Shown piece by piece: positions 19,981-32,436 of a stretch of 64,000 nt of DNA. The stretch is from Buddleja alternifolia. Its lineage: Eukaryota > Streptophyta > Magnoliopsida > Lamiales > Scrophulariaceae. The stretch is taken from assembly GCA_019426215.1 (NCBI GenBank), contig CM033405.1, positions 33,634,199-33,698,198 on the forward strand, read 5' to 3'. Each line of letters opens with the position of its first letter. Positions within the stretch are counted from its first letter, which is position 1. The notes beneath the pieces were generated by a model, which was given only the letters and a program-made list of their open reading frames with translations, searched no databases and was not told the origin of the DNA. The position numbers were made by a program, and so were the translations under genes.

Positions 19981-21900
19981 ATGAACGATAATCTCTCAAA
20001 CGTTGAAACTGAAGATTCTCTTGCTAGCTTGCTTGAATTTGCTGCCGATAATGATGTTGAAGGCTTTAAACAGTATATCGGAGACGAATCGTCCACCGTT
20101 GATGGTGTTGGACTATGGTATGGACGACAGAAAGGCTCAAATCAAATGGTTATACAACATAGAACTCCCTTGATGGTGGCTGCCACTTACGGTAGCCTTG
20201 ATGTTCTTAAACTGATCATCTCTTTACCTGAAGTTGATGTGAATCGACGATGTGGGGCCGACAAGAGCACTGCTCTTCATTGTGCTGCATCCAGTGGATC
20301 TCAAAATGCTGTTAACATTGTGAAACTACTATTAGCAGCTGGTGCTGATCCAGATATAGCTGATGCAAATGGCTTTCGCCCCTTTGATGTTATTGTTGTC
20401 CCCATAAAGTATCAAGAAATGAAATATACCCTCCAAGCGATGCTATCAAGGAACGCCTCAAGTTCGAATTCTCCACCAATGTCACCGTCCCGTGTAAATG
20501 GATCTCCAAAATTTGCAAAGATTAATGATGCTTCTATGTTGTCCGGACCGGAGAAGAAAGAATACCCTATCGACCCATCCTTACCCGACATCAACAACAG
20601 CATATACTCAACGGATGAGTTTAGAATGTTTTCATTTAAGGTCCGACCTTGCTCCCGTGCTTATTCCCATGATTGGACTGAGTGCCCGTTTGTCCACCCA
20701 GGCGAAAACGCTCGAAGAAGGGATCCAAGAAAATATCACTACAGCTGTGTACCATGTCCGGATTTTCGCAAGGGAGCTTGTCGCAGAGGGGATATGTGTG
20801 AATATGCTCACGGTGTTTTTGAAAGCTGGCTCCACCCTGCTCAATACAGGACTCGCATATGCAAAGACGGGACGAGTTGTAATAGAAGAGTTTGTTTCTT
20901 TGCACACATGCAAGAAGAGCTTCGACCGTTGTATGTATCTACCGGTTGTGGTGTTCCTTCTCCTCGTTCGGTTCCTATGATGTCTCCTTCTGCATTCACT
21001 CCACCGATGTCGCCATCTAATAATGGAATTTCTAACATGAATTGGCCACCTCAGCAAAATGTTCCTCCTTTGCATCTACCGGGAAGCAATCTCCAGTCGA
21101 GTCGCTTGCGTTCGTCTCTTAATGCTAGAGATATTCAAGAATTGAGTTTATATCCAGATATTGATGTCCATCTCTTAAATGAGCTATCCCTTATGTCCCA
21201 TCCAAGTATGAATAACAACATGTTGAACCGTTCGCCTCGTCCAAAAATCCTAACTCCATCGAATCTCGAGGAAATATTTTCTGCAGAGAGCTCTTCTCCT
21301 GGATATTCTGATCATCAACCGATGGCTTTCTCTCCCAAGCATCAACAGAGCATGTTATCACCGATTAAAACGAATTTCATGCCAAGAAATGTGGATCACT
21401 CTCTACTGCAGGCACCTTTTGGGCTTCCATCTCCTGGGAGAATGTCGCCTCGCAACATGGACCCCATCTCGCCAATGAGTGCTCGGATGTCAATGATAGC
21501 TCAATATGAGAAGCAACATCAACAATTTCGGAGTCTCAGCTCACGTGAACTTGGCTCCAATGCTGCAGCTGCAGTTGCCTCGTTAGAAGAAACTCGGGCA
21601 AATTGGAGATCCCTTAATGGGTCCCCAGAGTGGGCCGTTAATGGGCCTGCTAGGCTCAAGAGATCATCATCGTTCGAGCTTCTTAACAATGGGGAGGAGC
21701 CTGATTTATCATGGGTTCAATCACTTGTCAAAGAATCTCCACAAGATATGAAGGAGAAACCTACGCCTCGTATTACAGGTACGAGCACATCATCTGGTGA
21801 GATTGTTGCAAATTCGAACACTCAGATTGAAGAAGTCGATGAATCTCTTTTGGGTGCTTGGATTGATCAAATGAAGCTTGATCAGCTAATGGCTCAGTGA
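19981..21900 (+). CDS. Ankyrin-repeat, arginine-rich tandem CCCH zinc-finger protein
   Basis: 639 residues in one uninterrupted coding exon. Residues about 60-130 form ankyrin repeats ([42 protein letters not shown]). An arginine-rich segment with C-X5-H-X4-C-X3-H starts near residue 222. The tandem zinc finger follows from about residue 259: C-X7-C-X5-C-X3-H, 16 residues, then C-X5-C-X4-C-X3-H. This is the plant RR-TZF signature. Members of this family (Arabidopsis OXS2, C3H56 and C3H66 group) move between nucleus and cytoplasm, bind nucleic acid and act in stress and hormone responses. The C-terminal half is low-complexity, rich in SP and MSP motifs, and ends in a conserved [14 protein letters not shown] helix. 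The ATG at 19981 is the first in frame and matches the family N-terminus. The exact orthologue was not resolved. Confidence 0.93.
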   Translation: MNDNLSNVETEDSLASLLEFAADNDVEGFKQYIGDESSTVDGVGLWYGRQKGSNQMVIQHRTPLMVAATYGSLDVLKLIISLPEVDVNRRCGADKSTALHCAASSGSQNAVNIVKLLLAAGADPDIADANGFRPFDVIVVPIKYQEMKYTLQAMLSRNASSSNSPPMSPSRVNGSPKFAKINDASMLSGPEKKEYPIDPSLPDINNSIYSTDEFRMFSFKVRPCSRAYSHDWTECPFVHPGENARRRDPRKYHYSCVPCPDFRKGACRRGDMCEYAHGVFESWLHPAQYRTRICKDGTSCNRRVCFFAHMQEELRPLYVSTGCGVPSPRSVPMMSPSAFTPPMSPSNNGISNMNWPPQQNVPPLHLPGSNLQSSRLRSSLNARDIQELSLYPDIDVHLLNELSLMSHPSMNNNMLNRSPRPKILTPSNLEEIFSAESSSPGYSDHQPMAFSPKHQQSMLSPIKTNFMPRNVDHSLLQAPFGLPSPGRMSPRNMDPISPMSARMSMIAQYEKQHQQFRSLSSRELGSNAAAAVASLEETRANWRSLNGSPEWAVNGPARLKRSSSFELLNNGEEPDLSWVQSLVKESPQDMKEKPTPRITGTSTSSGEIVANSNTQIEEVDESLLGAWIDQMKLDQLMAQ

Positions 21901-22600
21901 ATCATTATACTGATAGTAAGAGTTTTGGCTCCGGTTAACTTGAGGTTTTTGGTAAAGTACACCAAGATTATATTTTGGGTTTTGGTAATAGTGAGCTTCA
22001 AAGGCAATATAGAAGTTCACGGTATCCGAAGAAACACTAATTTTTGCTATTTTGATTACATTCTTTAAACTAGATATTGTAAAGAATGAGTAGTCACTGG
22101 GTTCATCGAACGTGTGTAGGTAACTATTATCTCAATTACTAATACATATGGTACTTTCCTGCTTTACTTAATTAGCTCTTTATTTCATCTTTTGAGCATA
22201 AATTTCCAATGCAATGAAACTAGTTGTGTTTCTTTTCTTCTCTTGTTCTTATTTTACTTTGAAGTTTGAGAACTGCGGGAAGTCTTGCTTTTAGGGTTTT
22301 GCAATACATGTCGATTTGTTTTTAGACATCAGATGGGATTTGGTTTTCGGTTTAGTCAATGTTCTTGAACGTCTCCTCTCGTGTTTTCACATGGAACAAT
22401 GTTACTTTTCAGAATAAGGTAAAAGGAGCTCAAGAGAACCTATATGATCAACCCGATTATCTTAGAAGGTCTTGGAATCCTGCATATCAGGATAATCACA
22501 ACTATTCATGTAATTATTATATACCGGTGGTTGTGATTGTCTTCAGGTTGACCTACGGATGTCCTAAGAATCACTTTCTGATCACTGATGTGACATGAAG
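21901..22600 (+). other. 3' UTR of the zinc-finger gene and flanking DNA
   Basis: T-rich DNA after the stop codon, with AATGAAAC and ATAAATTT-type signals around 22195-22215. The precise polyadenylation site was not determined. Open frames such as 22359-22598 show no family features. Confidence 0.4.
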
Positions 22601-23090
22601 ATAAAACTATGATTCGTTTCCTAAGTACTTTCTTGAGTGCCTTTTCCATTTCCTATGTATTTTTGTGCTAGTTTCGCGTATACTTTTTGGTATTCTTCCT
22701 GATTGGTGGAACATCAATAAGGTGTGGAAACCTCACCATCAAAGTGGATTTGCATATCCAAAAAGCTGGATTAGAAAGTTTCATGGATGATAAGGACATG
22801 GATTAGAATGGCATAAGTGCTTATGCTTGGTGGATACATATGGGTAGATAGATATATGCGAAGTGTTCTATAGTTTTATAATAAATGGATATAAAATAAA
22901 ATTATCGACACTTATCTTACATTGAGCCATTCAGTGTATATCTACAGAATATACTATTCGTGGATTTACGAGATATCAGGCATGTCTACTATGGGATGCT
23001 ATACAGTGGAGGGTTGGAATGTCTAGGGATCCAGGTCTTGTAGCTTACGAGTCTCTGGACCTTCGTGGAGTCCACATGGAGTCTCATATA

Positions 23091-23690
23091 ATCAAGGTAT
23101 TAAATTTCAGTATCGGTATTGATTTCGGGGTAGTAAATTTACGGAAATTTCGATGAAAATTTAGGGATATTCAAAATTTCTATTATAAAAAAATTATGGA
23201 TATTTATTAAAATATTTGGAAATTTATAACAAAACTTTGTGTAACTTTAAATATCATAATTATGCATCTTTTACATAAATAATATTGTATATATAATGTA
23301 TGTAGAGTGAATTTTGTCAAGTAGTATGATTAAAATCTGTCGCAAAAAATATAAAATAAATATCATTTGAGTAAAGTAATAACCAAATCTCCTAGGAACT
23401 TCATTAAAACAAAATATCACAATTTTAATACAAATCATCATTTAAAATCACATTATTTTAAATTTTGAAATATTTTGAGTTTGGCTGAAATTTCGTTAGA
23501 TATTTAACAAAGTAATTTTGTTAAGAATTCAAGATTTCGGGAAATATTGAAAATATCGGTAAATATCGGGAAATTTAGATTATTTTCTGCAAAATTGGAT
23601 CGAAGGTGAGATTTCGCTTAGAGACCCCCGGAACTCGAAAATTTCGGTCGAAATTTCGAGGTTTCGGAGGATATTTAAGATTATGCATTG
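23091..23690. repeat. Dispersed repeat rich in AAATTTCGG motifs
   Basis: The left end near ATAATCAAGGTATTAAATTTC and the right end GAGGATATTTAAGATTAT are weakly inverted. The interior is filled with GGAAATTTCG and AATATCGG variants. It looks like a decayed non-coding transposon. Boundaries are approximate. Confidence 0.4.
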
Positions 23691-23699
23691 GGTGTCTGT

Positions 23700-24290
23700 T
23701 CAAGGCACTCGTAAGGATGACCCCTGTTTTATTTAGTTGATTTAAGACTGAATCGATTAAATGCACCAATGTATTATGAATATCAATCCTCAATCAGAAT
23801 TTAATAATTTGTACTAATTTATAATTAATTAACAACTATTAAGAAATTAGAGAAATAAATCAAGAACTCATACTTTGTTAGGTGTAAAATCTTATTCCTA
23901 GCTCTAATATCTTGGCGTCATAATATCGTCACTCCTCATGCAGCGGTACAAACTTTATGCCATAAGGGTTTCAATACAGATAAATTATTAAAGGTAATTA
24001 TCAAACAAATAAAAAAATTATTAAAGGTGCATTTGGTTCAGGAATTGGATTATAATTTCGTAATTCGTTGCTCCAAAATTCTTTAATTCAAATGCATTTT
24101 AGGTACAACATTTTCAAAAATCACAAAACTTCGGCAAACTCATGCACAAGCGGGTAGCATGAAATTTCTCGAGTTTGGAGAACCAGGAAATCCTCTAAAT
24201 AATACGTATCTACAAATAAATTCGCATTCTACCTGTAATTTGCACGAAAATATTGGGAAAAAACGCAAAAATGATTGAAAAAATAATGTA
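23700..24290. other. Intergenic between two converging genes
   Basis: AT-rich, with a short GCATTTGGTTCAGGAATTGG...CAAATGCATTTTAGG inverted motif near 24027-24110 that may be a MITE remnant. No gene seen. Confidence 0.4.
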
Positions 24291-27179
24291 TCACGGTCCA
24301 TCATCGCCATCTCCGATCAAGTTGCAGATATCAGAGCACTCTGACAAACTGCAGAAAACGAAAGAACAATTTAAAACAAGAGTAATCACATAACTACTTC
24401 GTGTAGGTAAGGATTTTCAATCTAATGTAAATCTCGAGTTCATCGTGATTCAATCGAATGTCTTACAAGAACTTCACATCTTGATTGAGACACATATGAT
24501 AACATTGGAGACAATCTTGATTTCTCAACCCTTCGGTTGTTTTTTGTAATTAAATCACATGCGGGAAGTGTCTATGTACTTTACCCTAAAATAAAACATG
24601 AGTTTTAGCAGCGGGAACCTATCAGCAAATATAGATATCGAAAACAATCTCTCGTTTTCGAGAAACTCGAATGTAACCACAAGTTAATACGACGTTCTCG
24701 ATACATGTGGATTTTTAGAACATTCTTTTATAAATATTACATATTTATAATATCGAGCTATGGATTAAAAAGACAGTAGGACTATTGGTACTCCTAAAAA
24801 GAAAAAATACTATGAATTCTCAAAAATGATTAAGCAAACCAATAAATGTTAAAGAAAATCAAAGTAAAAGAACTTACCAATATTTACGACTCCGGAACCC
24901 ATCCTTGAAAACAACCAAAGGTCTGCAAGTAAATGAAAAACATTCCAATCACTATTGAATGTACTAATACAATATGCATGTTTATGATGCAAATTTCGTT
25001 AGATAGTGTCTATGGAAAGACGAGAAGCGATATCTAATTTCATTATCTGCAGCAAACAAATGAATAGAACTTGAGGCTGAAAACATCATCAAATGATCAT
25101 CACCTTAAACCAACTAATGATAAATGGAGAGATTCTTGTTTGCTAGTTTGAGATGGTAGTAGGCAAGAAATTTGAGACTTGTGTGAACATCCATCTCCGT
25201 TTGAGTTAAGCCCGGAACACAAGTCTCTACTGGACGACGACATGGGCTGGGTCTGAACCAAGAATTTAATCAAGCATAGGCTCGGATAATTGATAATATT
25301 GTTATAGACTATAAGGAGAATGACAAATCACAAAGCAAGTGTTATAGCATTTTCCATGTAATGAGTTGGGTGCAGCCAACCCGGTCTGGACAAGAATTTT
25401 CTACTGAAGGGGCCGCCTGCGTTAATAGCTCATATCGTGTCTGAATAGCTATCTACAAAAAACTTGGAACTAGTAACTTCAAGCAAGCCTACTAAACTTT
25501 TCCTTTTACGGGTGAGGTTAGGATGGATCAAGAAGGTAAAAAGAATGGTACATAATTAACCGAAAACAATAAGCATTATAGTTCTATATGCAAGTTCACT
25601 TCCTCAACCAGGCCGCCAAAGTTCTGATAATTAGGCTCTTCGACACTCAAAAAATTAACTGAAATGGGGAAAATATTTACTTAGGCCAAGTTTGGTTCGA
25701 AACTTGCAAAATTTGTCATGTAACTGAATTCGCTGGGAATTGAAAACTCGGTGCTAGGCATGTAACCTTTTTAATTTGTAAAATTTTAATCTTGGAGGGA
25801 AAATTGTCGAGAAAGGACCAAAATTGCCACTTAGCGCATAAGTCACAGGACTAAAGTTGCAACCTTTGTGCCAGGTGAACTTGCAACTTCAGTCAAAATA
25901 AAGTTACAATTTTAATTCCTGCAAATTAGTTGGTGATAACATTTTTTATCTTCATGTGCACATATGCTATTTACCTTCACAACTGAAAACCCTCAAATTA
26001 GATGATCACTTGCTCGACACATACCAATTCCTGATCACTTTTTTTGATTTCCTAATTTCCGCTAGACCTTATACTTGGATTGCGAAAAATTGAAAATTTG
26101 AGTTTTAAATTGATAGTATCAGAATTTAAACATACTAATTCTGCCAACACCGTTAATTACAGGACTAACATTGCAATTTTCCCGAGTTTAATCACACGCA
26201 ACTAACAATTGTCTTTCTATTTTTATTTTTTGGGTGATACTAACAATTGTCTAGTGATGACCTTTCTCAACTAACTATACACCAATTCACATGTCCTAAG
26301 ATTAGCTTAGTTTCCCCTAAATCCAATACGAATTAGAACATAGGGAAATTCTAACCAGGATCCGGTTTGGCCAACTTGCGTCATTCACAAGATAACTGAA
26401 TTACGCTTGTCGTGGGATTGGTTTAAACTACAAATAGAATGACCACTTACAAAGCAAGTGTATAATGATTCGACTGGGCTAGAATTTTTCATATGACATA
26501 TTTCAATCAAACTTAATAAACATAAACAGTTCACGATCACTACTATATGCAGTAATGGAGCCGGGGGCTGGTGGTGGCAGCCGCCCCCTCAACACTGGAA
26601 AATTATATTTACCCAAAGAAAAACCTAAAATTATTAAAATTTCCCCATTTTTTTGTATTCGCACCCGGACCAAAATCCTGGCTCCGTCCCTATTTATATG
26701 TGACATATGTCTAAAGCTGCAATAAAAACCAAGCATGCATATAACATCCCTAGAGCCATACAATTAAAAAGATCACATTTTTACCTTCTAACATTAAAAG
26801 GGCCTTCGCCGGGAGCACCATAACCGCCTTGCATACAAGTGGTGGCACATTTACTGGTGCATTTCTCCGCTTTCCTCGAATTGGGCCGTTGAATTTTATA
26901 CCTTTTCTTGCAATCCTTCTGTTCAGGAGTGCAAACGCTGGACAAATCTTGAGGTATATTCGACAGAGTTTCCTCCGGCTGCGACGGAGCTGCAACCTCA
27001 ATGGCACCTGCAGATAACACCAATGCGGCGGCGGCGGCGGCCACCGCAACACCGATTGAATGACCGGCGGAAATGCGCGGCGAAGCGAGATTAATAGGCG
27101 GTTTTCCGGGTGATTGGGTATGGGTTTCTCTGGGGCATTTCATCGAACATCTGGTGGAAGTTGCGCCATGGAGTAGCAT
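24291..27179 (-). CDS. Small conserved plant protein of unknown function
   Basis: Three coding exons on the minus strand join in frame: 27179-26785, 24922-24878 (only 45 nt) and 24348-24291. They total 498 nt, 165 residues, with GT-AG introns of 1862 and 529 bases. The N-terminal third is basic and Ser/Thr-rich. A hydrophobic alanine-rich stretch (HSIGVAVAAAAAALVLSAGAI) near residues 40-60 could be a membrane or transit segment. The conserved-looking C-terminal half has paired cysteines: CTPEQKDCKKRYK, KCTSKCATTCMQGGYGAPGEGP, RPLVVFKDGFRSRKYCLSEC and CSDICNLIGDGDDGP, then stop. I have seen this C-terminal pattern in uncharacterised plant proteins, but I know of no function. The alternative upstream ATG at 27242 runs through a poly-T-encoded lysine tract and is probably leader sequence. 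The even spacing of cysteines suggests disulfides or metal binding, which is inference. Confidence 0.8.
25255..25410. repeat. Dispersed repeat copy
   Basis: Shares GAATGAC-A-TCACAAAGCAAGTGTTATA and GGACAAGAATTTTC with the block at 26340-26500. Part of a three-copy dispersed repeat that also occurs at 52805-52960. Confidence 0.4.
26340..26500. repeat. Dispersed repeat copy
   Basis: CGGTTTGGCCAACTTGCGTC...ACAAGATAACTGAATTACGC...GTGGGATTGG matches 52805-52960 (TTGACTTGGCCAAACCTC...ACAAGACAAGTGAATTGCAC...GTGATTGG). No termini recognised. Confidence 0.5.
26550..26692. mobile_element. hAT-type MITE in an intron
   Basis: Ends CAGTAATGGAGCCGGGGG and, in inverse, TAGGGACGGAGCCAGGA, flanked by ACTATATG (26542-26549) and TTTATATG (26693-26700), an imperfect 8-bp duplication. 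Same family as 12094-12250. It lies in intron 1 of the gene 24291-27179. Confidence 0.65.
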
Positions 27180-27860
27180 CCTTTTGTGGAATTTCAATTT
27201 TTTTTTTTTTTTTTGGGAAATGTTGATGAATGTTTTAGCCAAAAGTTATGGTTCCTTCATTTTCAGCCCCATGTTTGGGGTGGGGACTTCATCTCTTAAA
27301 AGTTAAAATATCTATTATTTTTTAGAGAATCGATATTGGCGAGTGTGAAGTGGTTCTTGAGGTTTCAGTTGGGGTGGAAACACGAATCAAATTAATCGAT
27401 ACTCAATTTGAGACCGTTTGTTTATAGCATGTTCAAGATCGGTTTGTTAATATCTCAAACCAAGCTTGAAGAACATTTTGTTTGTTTGATAAGTTTAAAA
27501 CTCTATTCGATTAATAAAATGTGTAAAAAAAATCAAGTTACTTTAGCTCAACTCGTGTTCAACTCGATTGAAGCTCGTTGAGTTCGGCTTGATAAACAAT
27601 CGGACCAAGCTCATACACAAATTCTAAAATTCGGTAATATTTTAAAGAAGTTAGAACAACATATTCGACTCGACTCGACTCTTTGCAACTCTGATTTCGA
27701 TATCGATTCTCTATCGTTTACATTTTAATACAACAGAATTACCCGAGCCATACTAGGAGTAAAACTTAGGACTGTTCGTGGTTGGATTTTGATTTATTTT
27801 GGCTAACTTAAAATCAAATTGTCAAGTGTGATTTTTTGATAAAGAAAACTCAAATTATAT
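27180..27860. other. Upstream region of the small conserved gene
   Basis: A poly-T tract at 27199-27215 becomes poly-A in the transcript orientation and lies in the probable leader. Beyond it is AT-rich DNA with no gene recognised. Confidence 0.4.
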
Positions 27861-27864
27861 TATA

Positions 27865-28020
27865 ATATTTAAAATGAATACCGCCAATAAATTCATCTCT
27901 TTCCTATGTGGCTAATGACTTGTATAAGTTCTTTTTTCACCATTTTGCCATGTAAAAAGATACCTTATATATTGCTAATATAACTTATATCTAATTTAAA
28001 TGCGATGACTATATTTATAC
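27865..28020. repeat. Left copy of a direct repeat flanking the nested block
   Basis: AAAATGAATACCGCCAA...TATGTGGCTAATGACTTG...AGTTCTTTTTTCACCATTTT recurs, diverged, at 33505-33650 (ATGTGGATAATGAGTTGG...AGTTCTTCTTTCACCATTTT). Both copies then share TTATATCTAATTTAA. Confidence 0.55.
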
Positions 28021-28974
28021 AATGTATTTATATAGTAATATGGTCAGTTATATTTTTTTAAAAACTTAGGCAATGAAATCCACTGATTATGCCTATTTGT
28101 CCATAGGCTCCGTTTGTTTGTCAAAAAATGGAATCAAAATTGAGAATCTGATTGTCTGACATCAGATTACAGTGTTTGGAAACACCGCTTAAATTATGGG
28201 AAAAGAATCAGATTCCTCAAAACAGGGAATCTTGCACCCCAAAACAAGGAATCTAAATCCCTATTTCGTTGAGGGTTTCTTATTCCTTTTTTCAGGGCCA
28301 TCTGAAAATAAAACTTACTAGACATTTTTATTATCCATATTATGTCTTTTTTCTATCAATAAAAATATTATATATATATATATATATAATTAGGATATGG
28401 ATCAAATACATCCCTTGCCATTAAGTAAGATATAAGACCCAATCTAAGCTTTTGATTCAATTTGATCCCAAGGTCTACATTTAACACATTTAACTGATTT
28501 AATAATTTGTTTTAATTTTGTAAAGGGCATTTTAGTCATTAAATTATAACTAACAGATTCAATTTAATACACAGTATCAAATCAAATCCCCAATTTCACG
28601 CGTCATAACCGATTTCATTATATTCTTTCCATAATCACATATATCAACAAAATTGATAAGAGATATTTTTTTTACCCATTCAATTCATCATCAAGTCGGT
28701 TGTTTTCCAGCAAAATTGATATGAGATATTGTTTTTTTCCCGTTCAATTCATCATCAAATCGGTTATTTTTCAGTAAAATTCGAGATCGGCGCTGTAAAG
28801 ATCGAAGGATATGCAGAAATCGAATCCCTAATCATCATCTTCTTCTGTTTTCAATTCAATTTTTTCTGAATTCTTCTTCTGTTATCAATTATGAGTCTGC
28901 AAATCATCATTAAGCAACTGATCTAATGTAATAAATAGAATGAATTTGAACAAATGAGTTCTCTTTATTTCTCT

Positions 28975-29270
28975 GTAACGGACCATTATACACTACAATA
29001 ACAAACCATTATACACTACAATACAAACCATTATACACTGTGAATTTTATACACAACTATATAGAATGGTATAACAGATTGTAGATTAGATTCATTATTA
29101 TACACTACAATACAAACCATTATACAATGTGAATTTTATACACAACTATATGGAATGGTATAACAAATTATAGATTAGATTCATTATTATACACTACAAT
29201 ACAAACCATTATACACTGTGAATTTTATACACAATTATATAGAATGGTATAACAGATTATACATTATATT
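28975..29270. repeat. Tandem CATTATACACT-type repeat inside copy A
   Basis: Units of about 90 bp (CATTATACACTACAATACAAA ... GTGAATTTTATACACAA ... GGTATAACAGATTATAGATT) repeat about three times here and again at 29725-29900 after the EF-hand fragment. Confidence 0.8.
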
Positions 29271-29369
29271 CATTATTATATTAACTCAACAATTGGTGCT
29301 ATCAAGAATTGGAACTAAACAAAGAATTGGAAAATAAAGAAGAAGTCAAAATGATTACAATTAGTGAGA

Positions 29370-29660
29370 TTAAAAGTTAAAATGTTGGAAGGCCTCCTGC
29401 TGAAATGCCTCATCCAACAAAAACTGAGAGTGATCCATCAATTCGGGGCTTTAATCTGAACATCAACACACAAAACTCCATCTGATTGAGAGCTCCATCT
29501 CCATCAAAGTCTCCTTCCTTAAGCATTCCATAAAGATCATTATCAGACCATTCTTGAAGCCCCAATAAAGCAGAGTTCTTTTTCAGACTCTCGAAAGTGA
29601 TGACACCTTTGTCGGAATCCATTAACAGCTGAAACCCATTGCAGAGTTCCCCAATCTTAT
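29370..29660 (-). pseudogene. EF-hand protein fragment (KIC/PBP1-like), frameshifted
   Basis: The minus strand encodes about 95 residues matching the C-terminal three quarters of plant KIC/PBP1-type calcium sensors (full length about 125-135 residues, usually intronless). A first segment DSDKGVITFESL is followed by a canonical EF-hand loop DFDGDGALNQMEF and CVLMFRLKP. A run of four C near 29446 shifts the frame by one base directly after FRLKP. The downstream frame continues with the expected family tail to a stop at 29370-29372. The N-terminal third is missing, replaced by the tandem repeat of the host element. The intact relatives are single-EF-hand calcium sensors that bind a kinesin-like protein (KIC) or PINOID kinase (PBP1). 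This copy is broken and absent from the inverted partner at 34272-36537. Confidence 0.8.
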
Positions 29661-31200
29661 TAATAATACAAATTATACACAGTCTTCTTCTTTATGGATT
29701 CAACTTATAAATCTTATTTTATAGAATGGTATAACAAATTATAGATTAGATTCATTATTATACACTATAATACAAACCATTATACACTACAATACAAACC
29801 ATTATACACTGTGAATTTTATACACAACTATATGTATAACAGATTATAGATTAGATTAATTATTATACACTACAATACAAACCATTATACACTGTGTATC
29901 ACCACTCATCTACTGCGTTTTGCTTTAAAAAAATAATAATAAAAAATATATTTTAAATTTCCGAAAGGCAAAAACTGTTTTTGAACTTTGGTCCAAAGCT
30001 CTACTTCAATCTTGTAGGAAACGTCGTTTTAAAAACAACTCAGTATGCTGAGCACCACCCTATCGGGTCCAAATTCCATTGTTTTAATAGGTTTTTTCAC
30101 GTTTTTGTGTTTTCAGTCGAATTTTTATTTTTATTTATTTCCATTATTTTCGTACTTTACCTTGTTTATAGTTACCGTATATTTGATTATTAACTATTAT
30201 ATAATGGATTAATTAGCTATTGGACTCACTGTATAATGACTTATATGATACTGTATAATAGGTTATAATATACTGTATAATGTAGTACAAAATATTGTAT
30301 AATATATTCAACTGACTGTTGAAAGGAGCACAATCACATGTTATATATCCCTATTGTATGAACTGTATAATGTAATATAATACGATGTATAATTGAATAT
30401 AATGAACTGTATAATGTGTTCAAATCACAATATATGGTATATCACCATTATAGTTTACTAATTAAGCAATATACAGAAATAACAGAACATTCAAAAATAA
30501 AAAATCAAAGCAAATAACAATGATGTAAGCGAAAACATATGGAATTCAATCTTTTCAGATTCTGGGTTTGCAATCTCGATTTTCAGAATTTCCAGAACAT
30601 GTGGGTTTCAGATTTTTTTTTTGTGATAATCGAACGAAATCTGAGGTTAATACGATTCTATAAATTGAATGCGTTAATCTTGGACTGAGATTGTGATAAT
30701 AAATGGCTGAGTTCGTGGGTATCAGTTTTTGAGAGATTGCAGGAGATGATTGCCGTTATTTTTGGTAAATGGGTGATGTATAATTTTGCCATTTTGTCCA
30801 TTATACCCCTAATCCCTATTTTTCATTTTTTCCTGCCTGTTTATTCCTTATTTTTTGGACTGTTGGATTTAATGTATCCAATGATGTATATTGGGTCTTA
30901 GATCTTATCTAAGAGAGGGTATGTATTCGATCTTGACCCTATATAATTATTATATTTTATCATATAAGAAAATATATCATATAAATTAATAAATATGTAT
31001 ATTTGTATATATACAATTTACATATATAGCTTTTATATTCAAATATATATATATATATATTCATATATATATATACACATAATATGTATTTATATATATA
31101 TACATTTACAGACATATATGTATACACACACACACACACATATATATATATATTATGTATGTGTGTGTATATATATATTTCAGTATAATGCATATATAAT

Positions 31201-32349
31201 TTAGGGGCGATCGCGGTTCGGTTTTGCGGTTTTTTTTTATTAATTTCAAACCGAATTGCCAAGTGCGGTTTGGAGGAAATAAAATTTTAAATTGCGGTTT
31301 TGTAAATCAAAACCGACTATGTGGTTTTGTGCGGTGCGGTGCGGTTTGGCGGTTTTTCTAGATCTTTTACATTTTAAAACTAAATAAACATACAATGTTT
31401 GCAATATTTTTTGTTAAACTAATTAATAAAAAGATAATGATAATTGATAACTAAGAAAATACTTGTCTAGAAAATATTTATCAAGATTAAATTCCATGAA
31501 TCATTAAAAAAAACACTAATGTCATCACATATTAATATATAAGTGTATCATACGTTTAGAACATGAAAAAATACTAGTATATCAATTTAAATATCTGTTT
31601 TACACCGAGTATAATTATAATATGTACATATTTTACTAATGTATATATATTTTATCAAATAAGAACACACTCATCTATAAGAAAATGTCTTCATCTAGCT
31701 TACATGAAAAATAGTACAATAAATTTGTATATAAACAAGTAATACAAAAAATGACATGTTGCAATTGTTTGTTTATTAAAATTTGTGCACTAAAATCTGC
31801 AAAAGGATATTGTAAAGTATATTATAAAGTTATAAAACAATAGGTAATCTGCGACATTGCTATTACAAATAATGTGATAGTTAAATAGAACAAATGTTAT
31901 AAATATAATCTATAATACTTTTTTTCATCAAAAATCTTCAAGTGTCTATTATATATAAAAAAAATATAACACTAAAATATCATAAGATATTATCACTCTA
32001 AAAGTTTCAAGCACAAATGTTGATTGAATATATTATTAATTTTGTAAAGGATATAACCATATCAATTCAATAACAAATATTAAATAAAATTACAAATATG
32101 AATACTATTACGAGTAAAACCTATTAAAAGTTCAAATTAAAAAAGAATAATATACACATATATATATATAGGCGGTGGCAGTTCGATTCAATTTTTTTAA
32201 CACTAATTTTGAAACCAAACCGCATAAGGCGGTGCGGTTTTCATTTAAATTTTAAACCACGGTTTGCTTAGAAATTTGACAAAAAACGGTGCTGTTCGGT
32301 GCGGTGCGGTCGGTTCGGGCGGTTTTTCGAAACCAATGCTCACCCCTAA
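31201..32349. mobile_element. Non-autonomous element with AACCGC-rich ends
   Basis: About 1.15 kb. The left end is TTAGGGGCGATCGCGGTTCGG; the right end, in inverse, is TTAGGGGTGAGCATTGGTTTCG. Both subterminal regions are packed with GCGGT/ACCGC and GGTTTTGCGG-like motifs. The core is AT-rich with no gene. A decayed relative of its right half is at 52440-52550. Confidence 0.6.
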
Positions 32350-32396
32350 TATATATAATCATATACTTTGGTTTAATTTTTTTATTTATTTTACCT

Positions 32397-32436
<40 letters not shown>

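Larger units (their letters stand above)
28392..30940 (+). mobile_element. Copy A of a TA-targeting DNA element
   Basis: Starts AGGATATGGATCAAATACAT and ends ATGTATTCGATCTTGACCCT, imperfect inverted ends, inside TA-rich DNA on both sides. The interior has many short near-palindromic units around CATTATACA/TGTATAATG near both ends and a central shared segment (GCGTTTTGCTTT...CACCACCCTATCGGGTCC). A related copy lies inverted at 34272-36537. No transposase is seen. The family is unknown to me. Confidence 0.7.

Noticed and set aside
20498..21075. Open frames in other phases (20498-20980 on + and 20632-21075 on -)
   Set aside because: They overlap the zinc-finger coding exon, whose own frame carries clear ankyrin and CCCH motifs. 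These are shadow frames.
26829..27306. Plus-strand open frames opposite exon 1 of the small conserved gene
   Set aside because: The minus-strand exon continues through two clean splice joins to a conserved-looking C-terminus. The plus-strand frames do not.
30960..31262. 100-codon tyrosine/isoleucine-rich open frame
   Set aside because: Translation of TA and CA/TG microsatellites.
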